Shown here one piece after another: positions 53,730 through 63,900 of a stretch of DNA of 64,000 bases. This DNA comes from Fusicatenibacter saccharivorans (GTDB lineage Bacteria; Bacillota; Clostridia; Lachnospirales; Lachnospiraceae). The stretch covers positions 62,001 through 126,000 of the forward strand of contig NZ_JADNOP010000011.1 in the NCBI RefSeq assembly GCF_015557635.1. The letters run 5' to 3'. Each line of letters opens with the position of its first letter. Position 1 is the stretch's first letter. A model generated the notes under the pieces. It saw only the letters and a program-made list of their open reading frames with translations. It was not told where the DNA came from and did not search any database. A program made the translations under genes and the position numbers.

Positions 53730-55172
53730 TTATCCTCTCTTCTTCCAGGTAGACGGATAGAAAAGGATCAGCATCGGAAACAGTTCCAGACGGCCTGCCA
53801 GCATATCAAAAATCAGAATCAGCTTGGAAACCGGACCGTATCCAAAGAAGTTACTGGTCGGTCCTACCAGGTCAAGACCAGGTCCGATGTTGTTCAATGT
53901 TGCGGCAACTGCCGTGAAGTTTGTCTCGAAGGAAAATCCATCCACACTGATGATCAGCATGGAAAAGCTGTAGATCACCAGATAAACAATCAAAAATACG
54001 TTGATCGCCCGCAGAACCTCATGCTCTACCGGGTGATCGTCGAAACGGATGCGTTTGATACTGCGCGGATGCACGATCGAACCAAGCTCTTTTTTCACGG
54101 TTTTTAAGAGGATCAGGATTCGCGAAACCTTGATTCCGCCTCCCGTTGAACCGGCGCAGGCTCCGATGAACATCAGCATCACCAGAATACATTTTGACAG
54201 CTCCGGCCAGAGGTCAAAGTCCGTTGTGGAATAACCCGTTGTCGTGATAATCGATCCGACCTGGAAAAAGGCGGTTCGTACCGTCTCACCGACGGAATGG
54301 TACATCGGGTAGGTATTCCAGGAAATCACGCCTCCTGCCAGAAGGATAATCAGGAAATACGCTCTTACCTCCTGGGACGAAATGGCGGCCTTTCCCTTTT
54401 TGCAAAGCATCAGATAATAAAAGTTAAAATTCACACCGAACGCGATCATAGCGATTGTCAGAATCCACTGCTGTATCGGTGTGTATGCTGCACAGCCGCT
54501 GTTCAACACGGCAAAGCCTCCTGTTCCGGCAGCTCCCATGGCGAGTGTGACAGAATCAAATGTCTTCATGCCGGAAAGCAGCAGGGCAGCAATGGTAAAA
54601 AGTGTCATGCCAAGATAAATCTGATACAGAATTTTAGCAGTTCCGCGCACTCTCGGAACAAATTTGGAAACAGTCGGTCCCGGGCTCTCTGCCTTCATCA
54701 GGTTCATGACGGAACCGCCCTTCATCGGAAGCAATGCAAGGATGAATACAAGAACACCCATACCGCCAATCCAGTGGGAAAAACTTCTCCAGAACAGGCT
54801 GGCATGCGAAAGTGCTTCCACATCGCTCAAAATGCTGGCTCCTGTCGTTGTAAAACCGGAAACGATCTCAAACAGGGCATTGATATAAAACGGAATTTCC
54901 CCCGTAATCACAAACGGAACCGCGCCGAAAACACCAAGGACAACCCAGCTTAACGAAACGCAGACAAATCCGTCGCGGGAATAGATTTCCATATTGGACG
55001 GTTTTCTGAAGCAGAGGATCAGACCGGCTGCAATGCAGAGCAGTCCCCAGATAAGATACGCAAAGCCTGTCTTTTCCTGATACATGGCTCCGACCAGCGC
55101 CGGAAGCAGCATCAGCATACCTTCCACTTTCAGCACCCAGCTGATGACAAAACGAATCATTTTATAGTTCAT
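53730..55172 (-). CDS. trkH: Potassium transporter subunit TrkH/KtrB
   Basis: A 480-aa ion-conducting membrane subunit of the Trk/Ktr potassium uptake system. Four pore-loop regions are recognisable, including FTTTGASILSDV, GAAGTGGFAVLN, ITTTGYSTTDFDLWP and a final NNIGPGLDLVGPTSNFFGY. The gene follows trkA by 15 bp and works with it at the membrane; TrkA gates the channel by nucleotide binding. Confidence 0.95.
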   Translation of the reverse strand: MNYKMIRFVISWVLKVEGMLMLLPALVGAMYQEKTGFAYLIWGLLCIAAGLILCFRKPSNMEIYSRDGFVCVSLSWVVLGVFGAVPFVITGEIPFYINALFEIVSGFTTTGASILSDVEALSHASLFWRSFSHWIGGMGVLVFILALLPMKGGSVMNLMKAESPGPTVSKFVPRVRGTAKILYQIYLGMTLFTIAALLLSGMKTFDSVTLAMGAAGTGGFAVLNSGCAAYTPIQQWILTIAMIAFGVNFNFYYLMLCKKGKAAISSQEVRAYFLIILLAGGVISWNTYPMYHSVGETVRTAFFQVGSIITTTGYSTTDFDLWPELSKCILVMLMFIGACAGSTGGGIKVSRILILLKTVKKELGSIVHPRSIKRIRFDDHPVEHEVLRAINVFLIVYLVIYSFSMLIISVDGFSFETNFTAVAATLNNIGPGLDLVGPTSNFFGYGPVSKLILIFDMLAGRLELFPMLILFYPSTWKKRG

Positions 55173-55187
55173 AATCCGCTTCCCCCG

Positions 55188-56546
55188 TTACTCTGCCAGA
55201 ATCTCATGGATATCCTGAAGACCGGTTTCCGTTGTTACGATAATGACGGAATCTCCTGCCTTAAAGGAATCCTGTCCGCCCGGAATGATGACCTTTCCCT
55301 GTCTGTTAATCGCTGCTACCAGAAGGTTCGGCCGTGTTTTCATATCCTGCAGACGGATGCCGATCATACGGCAATTCTGGTTCACGATAAACTCAAGAGC
55401 CTCCACACGGTCTTCCATCAGCTTGTACAGCGTCTCAACGTTGCTTCCGATGGAGTTTTTCATTGCCCGGACATACTGCAGAATGTACTCTGCGGTGATG
55501 TGTTTCGGGTAGATCAGGCTGTCCAGGTTCAGGCTGTGGATAACATCATTAAATTCCAGATGGTTGATTTTCGTTACAACCTTTGAGGATACCTTCTCTT
55601 TCGCATACAGCGACAGAATGATGTTTTCCTCATCCATATCGGTGCAGGCCACAAAGGAATCCATATTCTGGATGCGCTCCTCTTTTAAGAGCTCCTGGTC
55701 ACTTCCGTCACCGTAAATAACGGTTGCATCTGGCAGTGCTTCGCTTAAAACCTCACAGCGATCCTTATTTTTCTCGATAATCTTGACATCGACGTTCATA
55801 TTTGCCAGTGATTTTGCGAGATAATACGTAATTTCACCGCCGCCAACAATCATCGTATTGTGTACCTTGTTTGTATGAACACCGATTTTCTTAAACAGGC
55901 TCTCTGCGTTCTGCGGTGTGGTAATGATGGAAAGGCTGTCTTTTGCCTGGATCACAAAATTTCCATCCGGTATGTAAACCTCGCCGTTTCGCTCAACAGC
56001 ACAGACCAGCAGACTGTACTGAAGCGCTCCGGCCAGCTCACGCAGCGACATATGGACAATTTTCGATGTTTCCGGCACTTTAAAGCGCAGCATTTCGATT
56101 CTTCCGCGGGAAAAGCTGTCGATCTCAATCGCAGATGGGAACCGCAGCAGTCTTGCCATTTCCATGGCGGCCGCGTGCTCCGGGTTGATGATCATGGACA
56201 GACCCAGCTTTTTACGGATAAATTCTCTCTCCTCCCGATACATCGGATTTCGAACTCTGGCGATGGTGTGACAGTCTGCTGCCTGTTTGGCGATGACACA
56301 ACAAAGCAGGTTCATTTCATCACTTTTGGTTACGGCAATCATCAGATCCGCATGCTCAATATCCGCCTCCTGAAGCACCTGATAGCTTGCTCCGTTTCCT
56401 ACAATTCCCATAACGTCATAGGTGTTGGAGACGTTGCGGACGACAATACTGTCTGTGTCGATGACCGTCACAAGGTTGTCCTCGCGGCTCAGCTGGGCGG
56501 TCAGTGCGGCTCCGACTTTTCCGCAGCCCACAATGATAATTTTCAT
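55188..56546 (-). CDS. trkA: Trk potassium uptake regulatory subunit TrkA
   Basis: A 452-aa cytoplasmic gating protein with two tandem RCK units. The first NAD-binding motif is IIIVGCGKVGAAL (2-14), the second begins MIVGGGEITYYLAKSL (about 233). Each is followed by an RCK_C lobe. MKIIIVGCGK at 56546 follows AAGGGAGAG; the 28-codon upstream extension crosses the promoter. The protein binds NAD(H) or ATP and controls TrkH. It is divergent from the S8 peptidase gene. Confidence 0.95.
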   Translation of the reverse strand: MKIIIVGCGKVGAALTAQLSREDNLVTVIDTDSIVVRNVSNTYDVMGIVGNGASYQVLQEADIEHADLMIAVTKSDEMNLLCCVIAKQAADCHTIARVRNPMYREEREFIRKKLGLSMIINPEHAAAMEMARLLRFPSAIEIDSFSRGRIEMLRFKVPETSKIVHMSLRELAGALQYSLLVCAVERNGEVYIPDGNFVIQAKDSLSIITTPQNAESLFKKIGVHTNKVHNTMIVGGGEITYYLAKSLANMNVDVKIIEKNKDRCEVLSEALPDATVIYGDGSDQELLKEERIQNMDSFVACTDMDEENIILSLYAKEKVSSKVVTKINHLEFNDVIHSLNLDSLIYPKHITAEYILQYVRAMKNSIGSNVETLYKLMEDRVEALEFIVNQNCRMIGIRLQDMKTRPNLLVAAINRQGKVIIPGGQDSFKAGDSVIIVTTETGLQDIHEILAE

Positions 56547-56668
56547 GTTCTCTCCCTTCAATGCAAAAGCATTTCGCGTAAAATAGTAAAGACCCGCCAG
56601 GCGGCATCGTAAAACCATTTTTCGATGCACTCCAAAAAGCAGATCTGTACCCCTATTGTACGATGGCG

Positions 56669-56674
56669 ATTATA
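56669..56674 (-). promoter_or_regulatory. Extended -10 promoter of trkA-trkH
   Basis: Minus-strand ATGATATAAT gives TGA-TATAAT, an extended -10 element, about 120 bp before the trkA start. The -35 region is weak. Confidence 0.62.
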
Positions 56675-56732
56675 TCATATTTCCAGGAAAAGCGGAATAG
56701 ATTTTAACAACATTTTGGACGGAGTTTTTGTA

Positions 56733-58556
56733 ATGATTGATCAAAAAAGGGAAAACCTGTTGAACCTTGCGCTGGCCGCAACGGAAGTCGAACGGCGGCG
56801 TGTGCCGGAGCTTTCGGCAGGTTATAACTCTTACAGCAAAACATGGGAAGTAATTGTACAGTATCAGGGAGACCTGGCTTTTCTGGAGGAGCAGGGAGTT
56901 CGTGTGACGCTGCTGCTGTTTTCGTATGCCATTCTTCTGGTTCCGGAGTCCCTGATGGATTACGTGACAGGACTGCCGCAGATTACCTATCTGGAGAAAC
57001 CGAAATTACTTTATTTCGCAGATGCATTTGTGCGGAGCATATCCTGTATTACGCCTGTGCAGGAGGGGGTTATGGGTCTGTCTGGGAATGGGGTGCTGCT
57101 TGCATGCATTGATTCAGGCGTGGACTATGCGCATCCTGATTTCTGCGCACCGGACGGGACAAGCCGAATTGCAATTTTATGGGATCAGACGATTCCGGGG
57201 AATCCTCCGATGGGGTATGCTCTTGGGTCGGTATATACACGGCAGCAGATCAATGAGGCACTTGCATCTTCTACGCCGGAAGAACGGTTTGCCCTCGTGC
57301 CGTCCCGCGATGTGACGGGGCATGGGACAGCGGTGCTCGGAATCGCAGCGGGAAATGGGAGATCCTCGGCAGATGCGGCCATGCGGGGCGTGGCACCGGA
57401 AGCAACACTCGTGGTCGTAAAGCTTGGGAATCCTGATCCGGCGGATCTGCCGCGGACATCGCAATTGCTGCAGGCGGTGGATTTCTGCGTAAGATATGCA
57501 CTTCTGGTGGAGCGGCCGCTTGTGACTAATTTGAGCTTCGGGAATAATTACGGTTCGCACAGCGGGGATTCCTTACTTGAAACGTATTTGAATGCAGTGT
57601 CAAATTTAGGGCAGAACGTGATCTGTATCGGGGCAGGAAATGAAGGGGATACCGGACGCCATTATGCCGGGAACCTAAAGTCGGATCGCAAGTCGTCCGG
57701 TCAGACGCAAACAGTCCGTGCGACATCTGATCCGGCTGCGACGTCTGCGGTCTCGGCAACGGCTGACCGCGCTGTCTCCGTCGAATTTCAGGTCGGTGCT
57801 TATGAATCCTCGTTCAGTCTTCAGATCTGGAAGGTTTATGGGGATGAAATTTCGATCGAGCTGATTTCCCCCGGCGGCATCCGCTCCGGCACGCTATCCC
57901 CTGTCCTCGGCACGGCGCGTCTGACGCTTGGTTCGACAGAACTTCTCCTGTTTTATGGCATGCCGTCCCCCTACAGCCAGGCACAGGAAATTTACCTGAC
58001 TTTTCAGGGCACAGGAAGCCATCTGTCCGTTGAAAATGGCATCTGGACCTTGCGTCTCACCCCCGGCCGCCTGATCTCCGGTTCCTTTGACCTCTGGCTT
58101 CCCGGCGGAAACGCCATCGGTCCACAGACACGCTTCTTCTCCCCCGCTACCGACACCACACTCACCATCCCTTCCACCGCCCGCTCCGCCATCACGGTCG
58201 GTGCCTACGATCCCCGCCTTTCCTCCTATGCCAGCTTCTCCGGCCGCGGCTATACCCGTATTCTCCACGAAATTAAACCTGATCTCGCCGCCCCGGGTGT
58301 CAATATCCCAGCTCCCCGTTCCGGCGGCGGCTATGCTTCCTTCACCGGCACCTCGTTTGCCACGCCTTTTGTATCGGGAAGCGCCGCTCTTATGATGGAA
58401 TGGGGTATTCTGCGCGGAAATGACCCGTTTTTATATGGTGAAAAGCTGAAAGCTTATCTCATCGCAGGCACAAAACCCATCGCATCCGAGAGCGAATACC
58501 CGAACAGGCGGGTGGGATGGGGACGACTTTGTTTAGAAAGTAGCCTGCCAGATTAA
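56733..58556 (+). CDS. CspA-like S8 family subtilase
   Basis: A 607-aa serine peptidase. The triad is D127 (ACIDSGVDY), H197 (GHGTAVLGIAAGNG) and S541 (GTSFATPFVSG), with the oxyanion Asn in GAGNEG (303). The insert between about 310 and 480 is a beta-rich domain, as in the clostridial CspA/B/C germination proteases. No signal peptide is visible. The start at 56733 has GGAG about 9 nt upstream. Glycine codons are mostly GGG/GGA up to about residue 370 and mostly GGC after it, with no GGG in the last 230 residues, which suggests a mosaic origin. A role in spore germination or protein turnover is possible. Confidence 0.9.
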   Translation: MIDQKRENLLNLALAATEVERRRVPELSAGYNSYSKTWEVIVQYQGDLAFLEEQGVRVTLLLFSYAILLVPESLMDYVTGLPQITYLEKPKLLYFADAFVRSISCITPVQEGVMGLSGNGVLLACIDSGVDYAHPDFCAPDGTSRIAILWDQTIPGNPPMGYALGSVYTRQQINEALASSTPEERFALVPSRDVTGHGTAVLGIAAGNGRSSADAAMRGVAPEATLVVVKLGNPDPADLPRTSQLLQAVDFCVRYALLVERPLVTNLSFGNNYGSHSGDSLLETYLNAVSNLGQNVICIGAGNEGDTGRHYAGNLKSDRKSSGQTQTVRATSDPAATSAVSATADRAVSVEFQVGAYESSFSLQIWKVYGDEISIELISPGGIRSGTLSPVLGTARLTLGSTELLLFYGMPSPYSQAQEIYLTFQGTGSHLSVENGIWTLRLTPGRLISGSFDLWLPGGNAIGPQTRFFSPATDTTLTIPSTARSAITVGAYDPRLSSYASFSGRGYTRILHEIKPDLAAPGVNIPAPRSGGGYASFTGTSFATPFVSGSAALMMEWGILRGNDPFLYGEKLKAYLIAGTKPIASESEYPNRRVGWGRLCLESSLPD

Positions 58557-58599
58557 AGTTATTGAAGGATTCGATAGAAGAAATAAAAGCGCAATGTAA

Positions 58600-58716
58600 A
58601 GAGTTAAACGACAAATGAGACATATTTTTATCTCTGTACTATCTTGTACTTTGCTACGAAAATAAAACTCGTAGCAAGGTACTTATAGTGTTCATTTGTC
58701 GGGCAACTCTTTTTTA
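58600..58716. repeat. 111-bp imperfect inverted repeat ending in a T-run
   Basis: Nested arms AGAGTT/AACTCT, CGACAAATGA/TCATTTGTCG and TTGCTACGA/TCGTAGCAA with GTAC pairs, then TTTTTT on the plus side. It can terminate the subtilase transcript. Its length and symmetry also fit a miniature inverted-repeat element between convergent genes. Confidence 0.65.
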
Positions 58717-58765
58717 TTTAACTGTTAATAACTTGCTGTTTAAAATTTTTTGAATGCAAAGAGAA

Positions 58766-59905
58766 TCACTTACCCAAAAGATATTCTTCCAACATTTCCT
58801 TTACTTTTTTCTCAATTTCGTCTATGATCTCTTCACACCTTGTCTTTTTCATCCCTGCACCAGTTCCTACCGCCAGTAACTCTTTTCTGCCTGGATTTCT
58901 TCCATTTCCATCTACTGACGTAGTATGTTCGCCATAATACGTATTACTGTAAGTAAGATCATATGCCGGACTTAAATGCCATTTATCTTCGTCTGCTTCG
59001 TACAAATACGTGAAGTTCTTCGAATGATCATCTCTGTTATGTGCAAAAACATTGAAACACATTCGGCGGAACATATTTTCAACATCTTCATCGCAATTGC
59101 GTGTCATGATTTTTGTCAGTTTCATTAATCCATGATAGTCCAGACTTGGCTGCTCAAAATCCAATTCCAGAATTGCAGCTGTCGTCAACATGTGCACTTT
59201 CTTTTTCCCTTTCAAACAGTTTCTCCTGTCAAACCTTTTAGTTCCAAAATATCCTTTACATTTTTCTGATGGAAACAATCTCGTTTCACTCATCATAATT
59301 CCGCAGGCCTTGGCACAGCAGGAATAGTCATATTCCATTTTTCCTGCATCTTTTCCGTCCACATGCGCTGGAAATTTGATAATCCATTCTTCATTATCAA
59401 TGGTTGTCATGATTTTAGGTCTTGCTCCGCCGCTGGTACCTCCCAGCAGATACAATTCGTCCAGTTTATCCGAATACTCTGTATTCAGTATCTTTTGACA
59501 CTCTTCCGCCAGTTTGTCCAGATCTGCACTGCTCTGCTCCTCTGGAAAATTCTTTTCCGGGTGATATGTCAACGCTCCCATCCCCGATGTGCCCACAATC
59601 GCCAGACGATCCAGTACGGTCAGTTCATCCGGATTTTGTTTATGTGCCCGTAACAGGCGATCCAACAGTAATCTGCCCCAATGATCTGGAAGACTGTCCG
59701 CAAAAACCCCAAATAATCCTTCAAAATGATCCTTAACTGGAACAAATACCTGTTTTTGCAAAGGCAATGAAAATGGGTTGATCGAAAATCCGGTTTCCAG
59801 CCATTCATCACTGTACTGAAATGCCACTTTGTGGTCTGCCGTCATAGCTAATGTTCCCACCGTTTGATCCTCATAACACACCTGCAGTACTTTATCTTGT
59901 TTCAT
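58766..59905 (-). CDS. hipA: HipA-family serine/threonine kinase toxin
   Basis: A 379-aa kinase of the HipA family. The N-terminal subdomain (about 5-110) is followed by a loop LLGGTSGGARPK (154-164) comparable to the autophosphorylated gate loop. The core has catalytic D292 in HNRDDHSKNF with N297, and the metal-binding D316 in LSPAYDLT. All catalytic residues are intact, so the toxin should be active; E. coli HipA phosphorylates GltX and causes growth arrest. MKQDKVLQV at 59905 follows GGAGGT and overlaps the antitoxin gene by 14 bp, giving translational coupling. Confidence 0.94.
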   Translation of the reverse strand: MKQDKVLQVCYEDQTVGTLAMTADHKVAFQYSDEWLETGFSINPFSLPLQKQVFVPVKDHFEGLFGVFADSLPDHWGRLLLDRLLRAHKQNPDELTVLDRLAIVGTSGMGALTYHPEKNFPEEQSSADLDKLAEECQKILNTEYSDKLDELYLLGGTSGGARPKIMTTIDNEEWIIKFPAHVDGKDAGKMEYDYSCCAKACGIMMSETRLFPSEKCKGYFGTKRFDRRNCLKGKKKVHMLTTAAILELDFEQPSLDYHGLMKLTKIMTRNCDEDVENMFRRMCFNVFAHNRDDHSKNFTYLYEADEDKWHLSPAYDLTYSNTYYGEHTTSVDGNGRNPGRKELLAVGTGAGMKKTRCEEIIDEIEKKVKEMLEEYLLGK

Positions 59906-60170
59906 TGATAACCTCCTGAATATCTTTATACGGTACCTGCGTGAAAATATTTCTGAGCTCATCTGCAAGATCCAGTGCGATTGCAATTTTCGTTAAAGAT
60001 AACAGGGAAATTTGTCCTGTCGTTTCGAATCTTTTGATTGAGCCGTAACTCACTCCGCTTATAGATGCTAATTTTTCCTGCGTAATTGAACGTCTCTTTC
60101 TGATTTTTCTCACTCGCTGCGCAAGTTTTTGATCCAGTTCTTCCGGAGTTTCCCATATAAATTGTTCCAT
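59892..60170 (-). CDS. hipB: HipB-like helix-turn-helix antitoxin
   Basis: A 92-aa XRE-family repressor with the helix-turn-helix at about residues 18-72 (RITQEKLASISGVSYGSIKRFETTGQISLLSLTKIAIAL region). It is the first gene of the pair and would neutralise HipA and repress its own promoter. Two 16-bp operator-like repeats lie 20-75 bp upstream of the start, each containing a TATAAT box. AAGGGG precedes the ATG. Confidence 0.92.
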   Translation of the reverse strand: MEQFIWETPEELDQKLAQRVRKIRKRRSITQEKLASISGVSYGSIKRFETTGQISLLSLTKIAIALDLADELRNIFTQVPYKDIQEVINETR

Positions 60171-60189
60171 TTTTTCCCCTTCTTGTTAC

Positions 60190-60246
60190 AGATTATATGT
60201 TATCTAAAATATCCTGTTTTTATTCAAAACAGATTATATATTATCT
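60190..60246 (-). promoter_or_regulatory. Twin operators and promoter of hipBA
   Basis: AGATTATATGTTATCT (60190-60205) and AGATTATATATTATCT (60231-60246) are near-palindromic copies 41 bp apart, about four DNA turns. Each contains TATAAT on the minus strand. HipB binding to both would block and possibly loop the promoter. Confidence 0.78.
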
Positions 60247-60412
60247 ATTCTATTTTACCACTCACGTGCAGAAAGCACAATGATTTCCTGCCCTGTTTCC
60301 ATAAAAACTCCACCCCGTTTTTGTAACTGCAGATAAATTTTGCATCTCCTTTACTCTATAGGGATAATTTGCGCTTTTTTGACTATCCGGTAGTATTTGT
60401 TTCAGAGTAAGT

Positions 60413-60460
60413 AAAAAAGCCTCTGCCGGGCAAAAATTTTGCTTTCCGGCAGAGGCTTTG
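60413..60460 (-). terminator. Terminator downstream of the remnant region
   Basis: Minus-strand arms AGCCTCTGCCGG/CCGGCAGAGGCT followed by TTTTTT. It ends transcription coming from the YfhO gene and gene remnants before hipBA. A partial AAACGGATATT repeat lies next to it at 60468. Confidence 0.85.
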
Positions 60461-60528
60461 CTGGTCAAACGGATATTCATGCAAGCATGATTCGCGATTT
60501 TTCTTCCATTTCGCATGGCTTGGAATCG

Positions 60529-60902
60529 TTACAAATACTGGCTGAATTCCACTTTTTCTTTATTTGGTCCTTCGATCGTGAAGAAACGGACGCCATTTTC
60601 CCAGAACGGAAGGAAATGTACTTCATCCTGCGTCGTATTCAGACCGGCCCCGGTAATCATTTCGTGAACTGCGAGTCCCAGTTCGTGGGAGATTTTATCC
60701 GAATAAGGGCGGCGTAGCGGGCTACGGCAACCGAATGAGGGTAAAATATACCGCAAAGTGGAGCTTGCAGATTGCGGAAATGATTTTTCAGACACGCTCT
60801 AGCACCTTTTTTCTCCACACAAAGGCTTGCAACGGCGTTTCCAAAACGGGCAAACGCTGCCAGTTCTTCCTGCGGCTGTAAAGATATGATCCATTCCACC
60901 AA
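60529..60902 (-). pseudogene. Fused remnants of a PfkB-type sugar kinase and a VOC/glyoxalase-like gene
   Basis: Around 60800-60902 the minus strand reads LQPQEELAAFARFGNAVASLCVEKKGA, matching the C-terminal helix of PfkB sugar kinases (FANAAAALSVTRKGA type). Around 60529-60655, in another frame, it reads VHFLPFWENGVRFFTIEGPNKEKVEFSQYL, matching the last strand of VOC/glyoxalase proteins. Between them lies about 140 bp of unrelated sequence. Neither piece has a start or a full domain, so both are decayed gene ends joined by a deletion or insertion. Confidence 0.6.
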
Positions 60903-60920
60903 GTGTCACTACAACTATTT

Positions 60921-63900
60921 TTACACTCTGATGATATAATATTTCCGCTGTTTTTGCAACATTTTGCTCTCTCCTGCCCGTTCGCTGCCGTTTTGCTGTT
61001 TCTTTTTTTCACAGATCACAAGGATGAGTGCCAGCATTCCTCCCATCAGGCTGCACCAACTGCCAGCCGTCCGTCCGGGCGCATGGTACACAAGAACAAT
61101 TTTGTGCTCGCCTGATGGGATTTTTGCGCCGAGAAATGCCGTGTTTGCGCGGAACAGCAGTGTTTCTTTCCCATCCACTTTCAGCACAAAATTTTCATCG
61201 TATGGAATGCTGGTGATGAGGTATCCGTCTCTTTCCGCGGAAACCACGCCTGTGATGCCGTCGCCGCCGTATGTTGCTGTTGTTCCGCCAATCAGGGTAA
61301 CCGCCTGACTGTACAGCTGCTCCGTTTTTTCCAACGGCTGTGCCATACCAGTCCATGTCTCAAAATTTTTCAGGATATAATGGCCTTTTCCCATCCGAAT
61401 GAATACGGTTCCATCTTCTTTCATCGTTACAAGATAGTTAAACTGTGTATTCCCATTGGCATACGTATGGTTGATGCCGGTCAGGCGGTTGGTCTGGCCG
61501 TTGATGCGGATAAACATATCATGACTCGCTTTCTGATTCTCCACCTCGAAAGAAACGGCGAGCAGCGTTGCTCCCTCTGCGGCACCCGGCAGCGTTGCTG
61601 AGACGGTCACGGATTTTTTCGTCTCAATCTCATATCCGTCCGCTGTCTTCTGAATGCGCAGATCTTCCTGATCGGTCTCTGGAATTTCAAGGTTTACTTT
61701 CTGAAAACAACTGTGAAACAGGGGTCCTACAGAACCATTCTTTGTATCTGAATCTGCAGCGGCTCTGAAATTATCCACAGATTTCGCCGATTTTTCCTGA
61801 TCCGGGATTGCCGCTGTTGTCTTCCGCATTTCCTGATCCGGGATCACGGCTGCCGTCTCCAGTATTTCCTGGTTCTGCGGATAAGGTAACGATTTGTATT
61901 CCGTCTCGGAAACCACCTGGTCTGTCACGTAGGCAACCGGCGCTGCGGATATGGCACGATAAACCTGAAAGTCCCCGTAATCCCGGTACAGTTCATACCC
62001 CTCCGGCCGTGTTTCTGCCAGAATATATTTCACTCCCATGAACTGCCAGAACAGCGGATCATCGGAAACCGTCTGCATCATGCGGTTGCGGAAGGCTTCA
62101 TTAATCCCATACGTCTCGTCCCGGAATTTCTTATATTCTGCATTGTATGCCGAGGAATAAATCGTCGAAACATTCTGTCCAATATCCCATATCCGGTTGA
62201 CGTTCGCAAGGTTCTGTCCGCCGTCTCCATACTGCTCCATACGGTACCAGCCGGGATCCTCCGCACGGATCTCGCGGATTGCCGCTGCAATCTTGCTGTC
62301 CGTCAGAGCTTCATACGTTTTACGCGGGATCATCACATGCTTTTCCTGATTGATTGCTTTTCCGGCAAATGCAAGAATCACAGCACTAAAGACGAGCGGC
62401 AGAAACGGAAGCTCTCTGCCCCGCAGCCGTTTTTTTGCCGGAAACCACCGCCATGCCAGATAGCACGCAGTCACACAAATCACATCCAGTATGCCGAGAT
62501 GCCAGTATGGTTCAAAGTATGTCTCTTGCTTTGCATTCCACATCAGAATCAGAACTATGAGGTACGGAAGCAATTCTCGCAGCTCTGTCATGACTTTGCG
62601 CTTAAAATTCCCGGTGCTTCGATTTTTTCCACACTCCCGCTTCCGGACAAGCTGGTTTTCCACATAAAGCCCGACTTCTGCACAGAGGACCGGAAGAAAC
62701 GGGATGAATACTTTATCTTTGCTGTACAGGCCGCCGTTCAGCAGATAGCCGAACAGGGGAATACAAAAGAATACCAGCAAAAGGAAGGACAACAGTTTCT
62801 CACGCAACCGGCTCTTTCCGATCGCTCTGCCCAAAAGCGCCACCCCCGCAAATGCGGAGAGGCCAATGCCATACGGCGTGTAGCAGAGACGCAGGATCAG
62901 AAACTGCGGTTTCCACATCGCCGGATCGGTAAAAAGTCCTGCGATGCCGCCCGCTGCGGTGCCGCGTCCGCCCTCGCCGCTGCCGCCGAACAAGGCGGCA
63001 GCCGATGGGATCAGCAGAATACCGGAAAGAAGGATTCCTGCGAGGACCGGAAGCGCAAAGCGGATTGCTGCGCCAAAAAAGCTCCGCAAACCCACCAAGG
63101 TTTCACCCGTTCCGGCAGATTTTTCACCTGCCCTCTGCTTTTTCTCTGCCCCGGCCTTTTGATTCCGCGACACTTTTCGATTCTCCTGTTCCGCTTCATA
63201 CGCAGCATTTTCTGTACCGCATTTCAAATACTCCGTCACCGCATACGCCGTGAGCGCAAGCAGCCCGCCGACCGAAAAATAAAAGCTGGTCAGAATCATC
63301 CCAAGAACGGAAAGAATCAGCAGACCGCTCTTTCTCTTCTGAAAATGGCGGTCCACGCCCAGCAGAGCCAGCAGCAGAAACGGCATATAATTGACAAACA
63401 TAAGCTGATTATAGGAATGATATAGAAGTGCGGTAGAACACGTAAAGAAAAGTGATGTAAAAAGACAGTTGCCGTAATGCAGACCCTTTTTGCTGATCCA
63501 TCGATAAAAAAGCACTGCATCCGCCGCATACAGCAGCGCGGAGGAACCCATCACCCACAGGTCCATCGGGATGAACGGGAAAAGGTAGGATAACAGCATG
63601 GTCGGACTCAGCAGTCCGTAGTAGGCAAAACGGTAAATATTCTGACCTCCTCCCAGATTCCATGCGAAATCCGGGAAGAGGTTTCCGGTCGCGTAAAACC
63701 GCTTTCGGAAGTAATCGGCAAGGGTGCTGTGCTGGCTGATCCAGTCAATCGAGGAGCCGAATACGCCGTATTGCAGGACGAACAGCCGGCACAAAAGCAA
63801 AGAAAAGAAAAACAGACCAGCCGCCGTAAAATCCTTTCCGGTAAGACCTTCCAAAAAGCCGTTCCGCCGTCCTTTCGGCTGACCTTTCTTTTTCCGTGAT

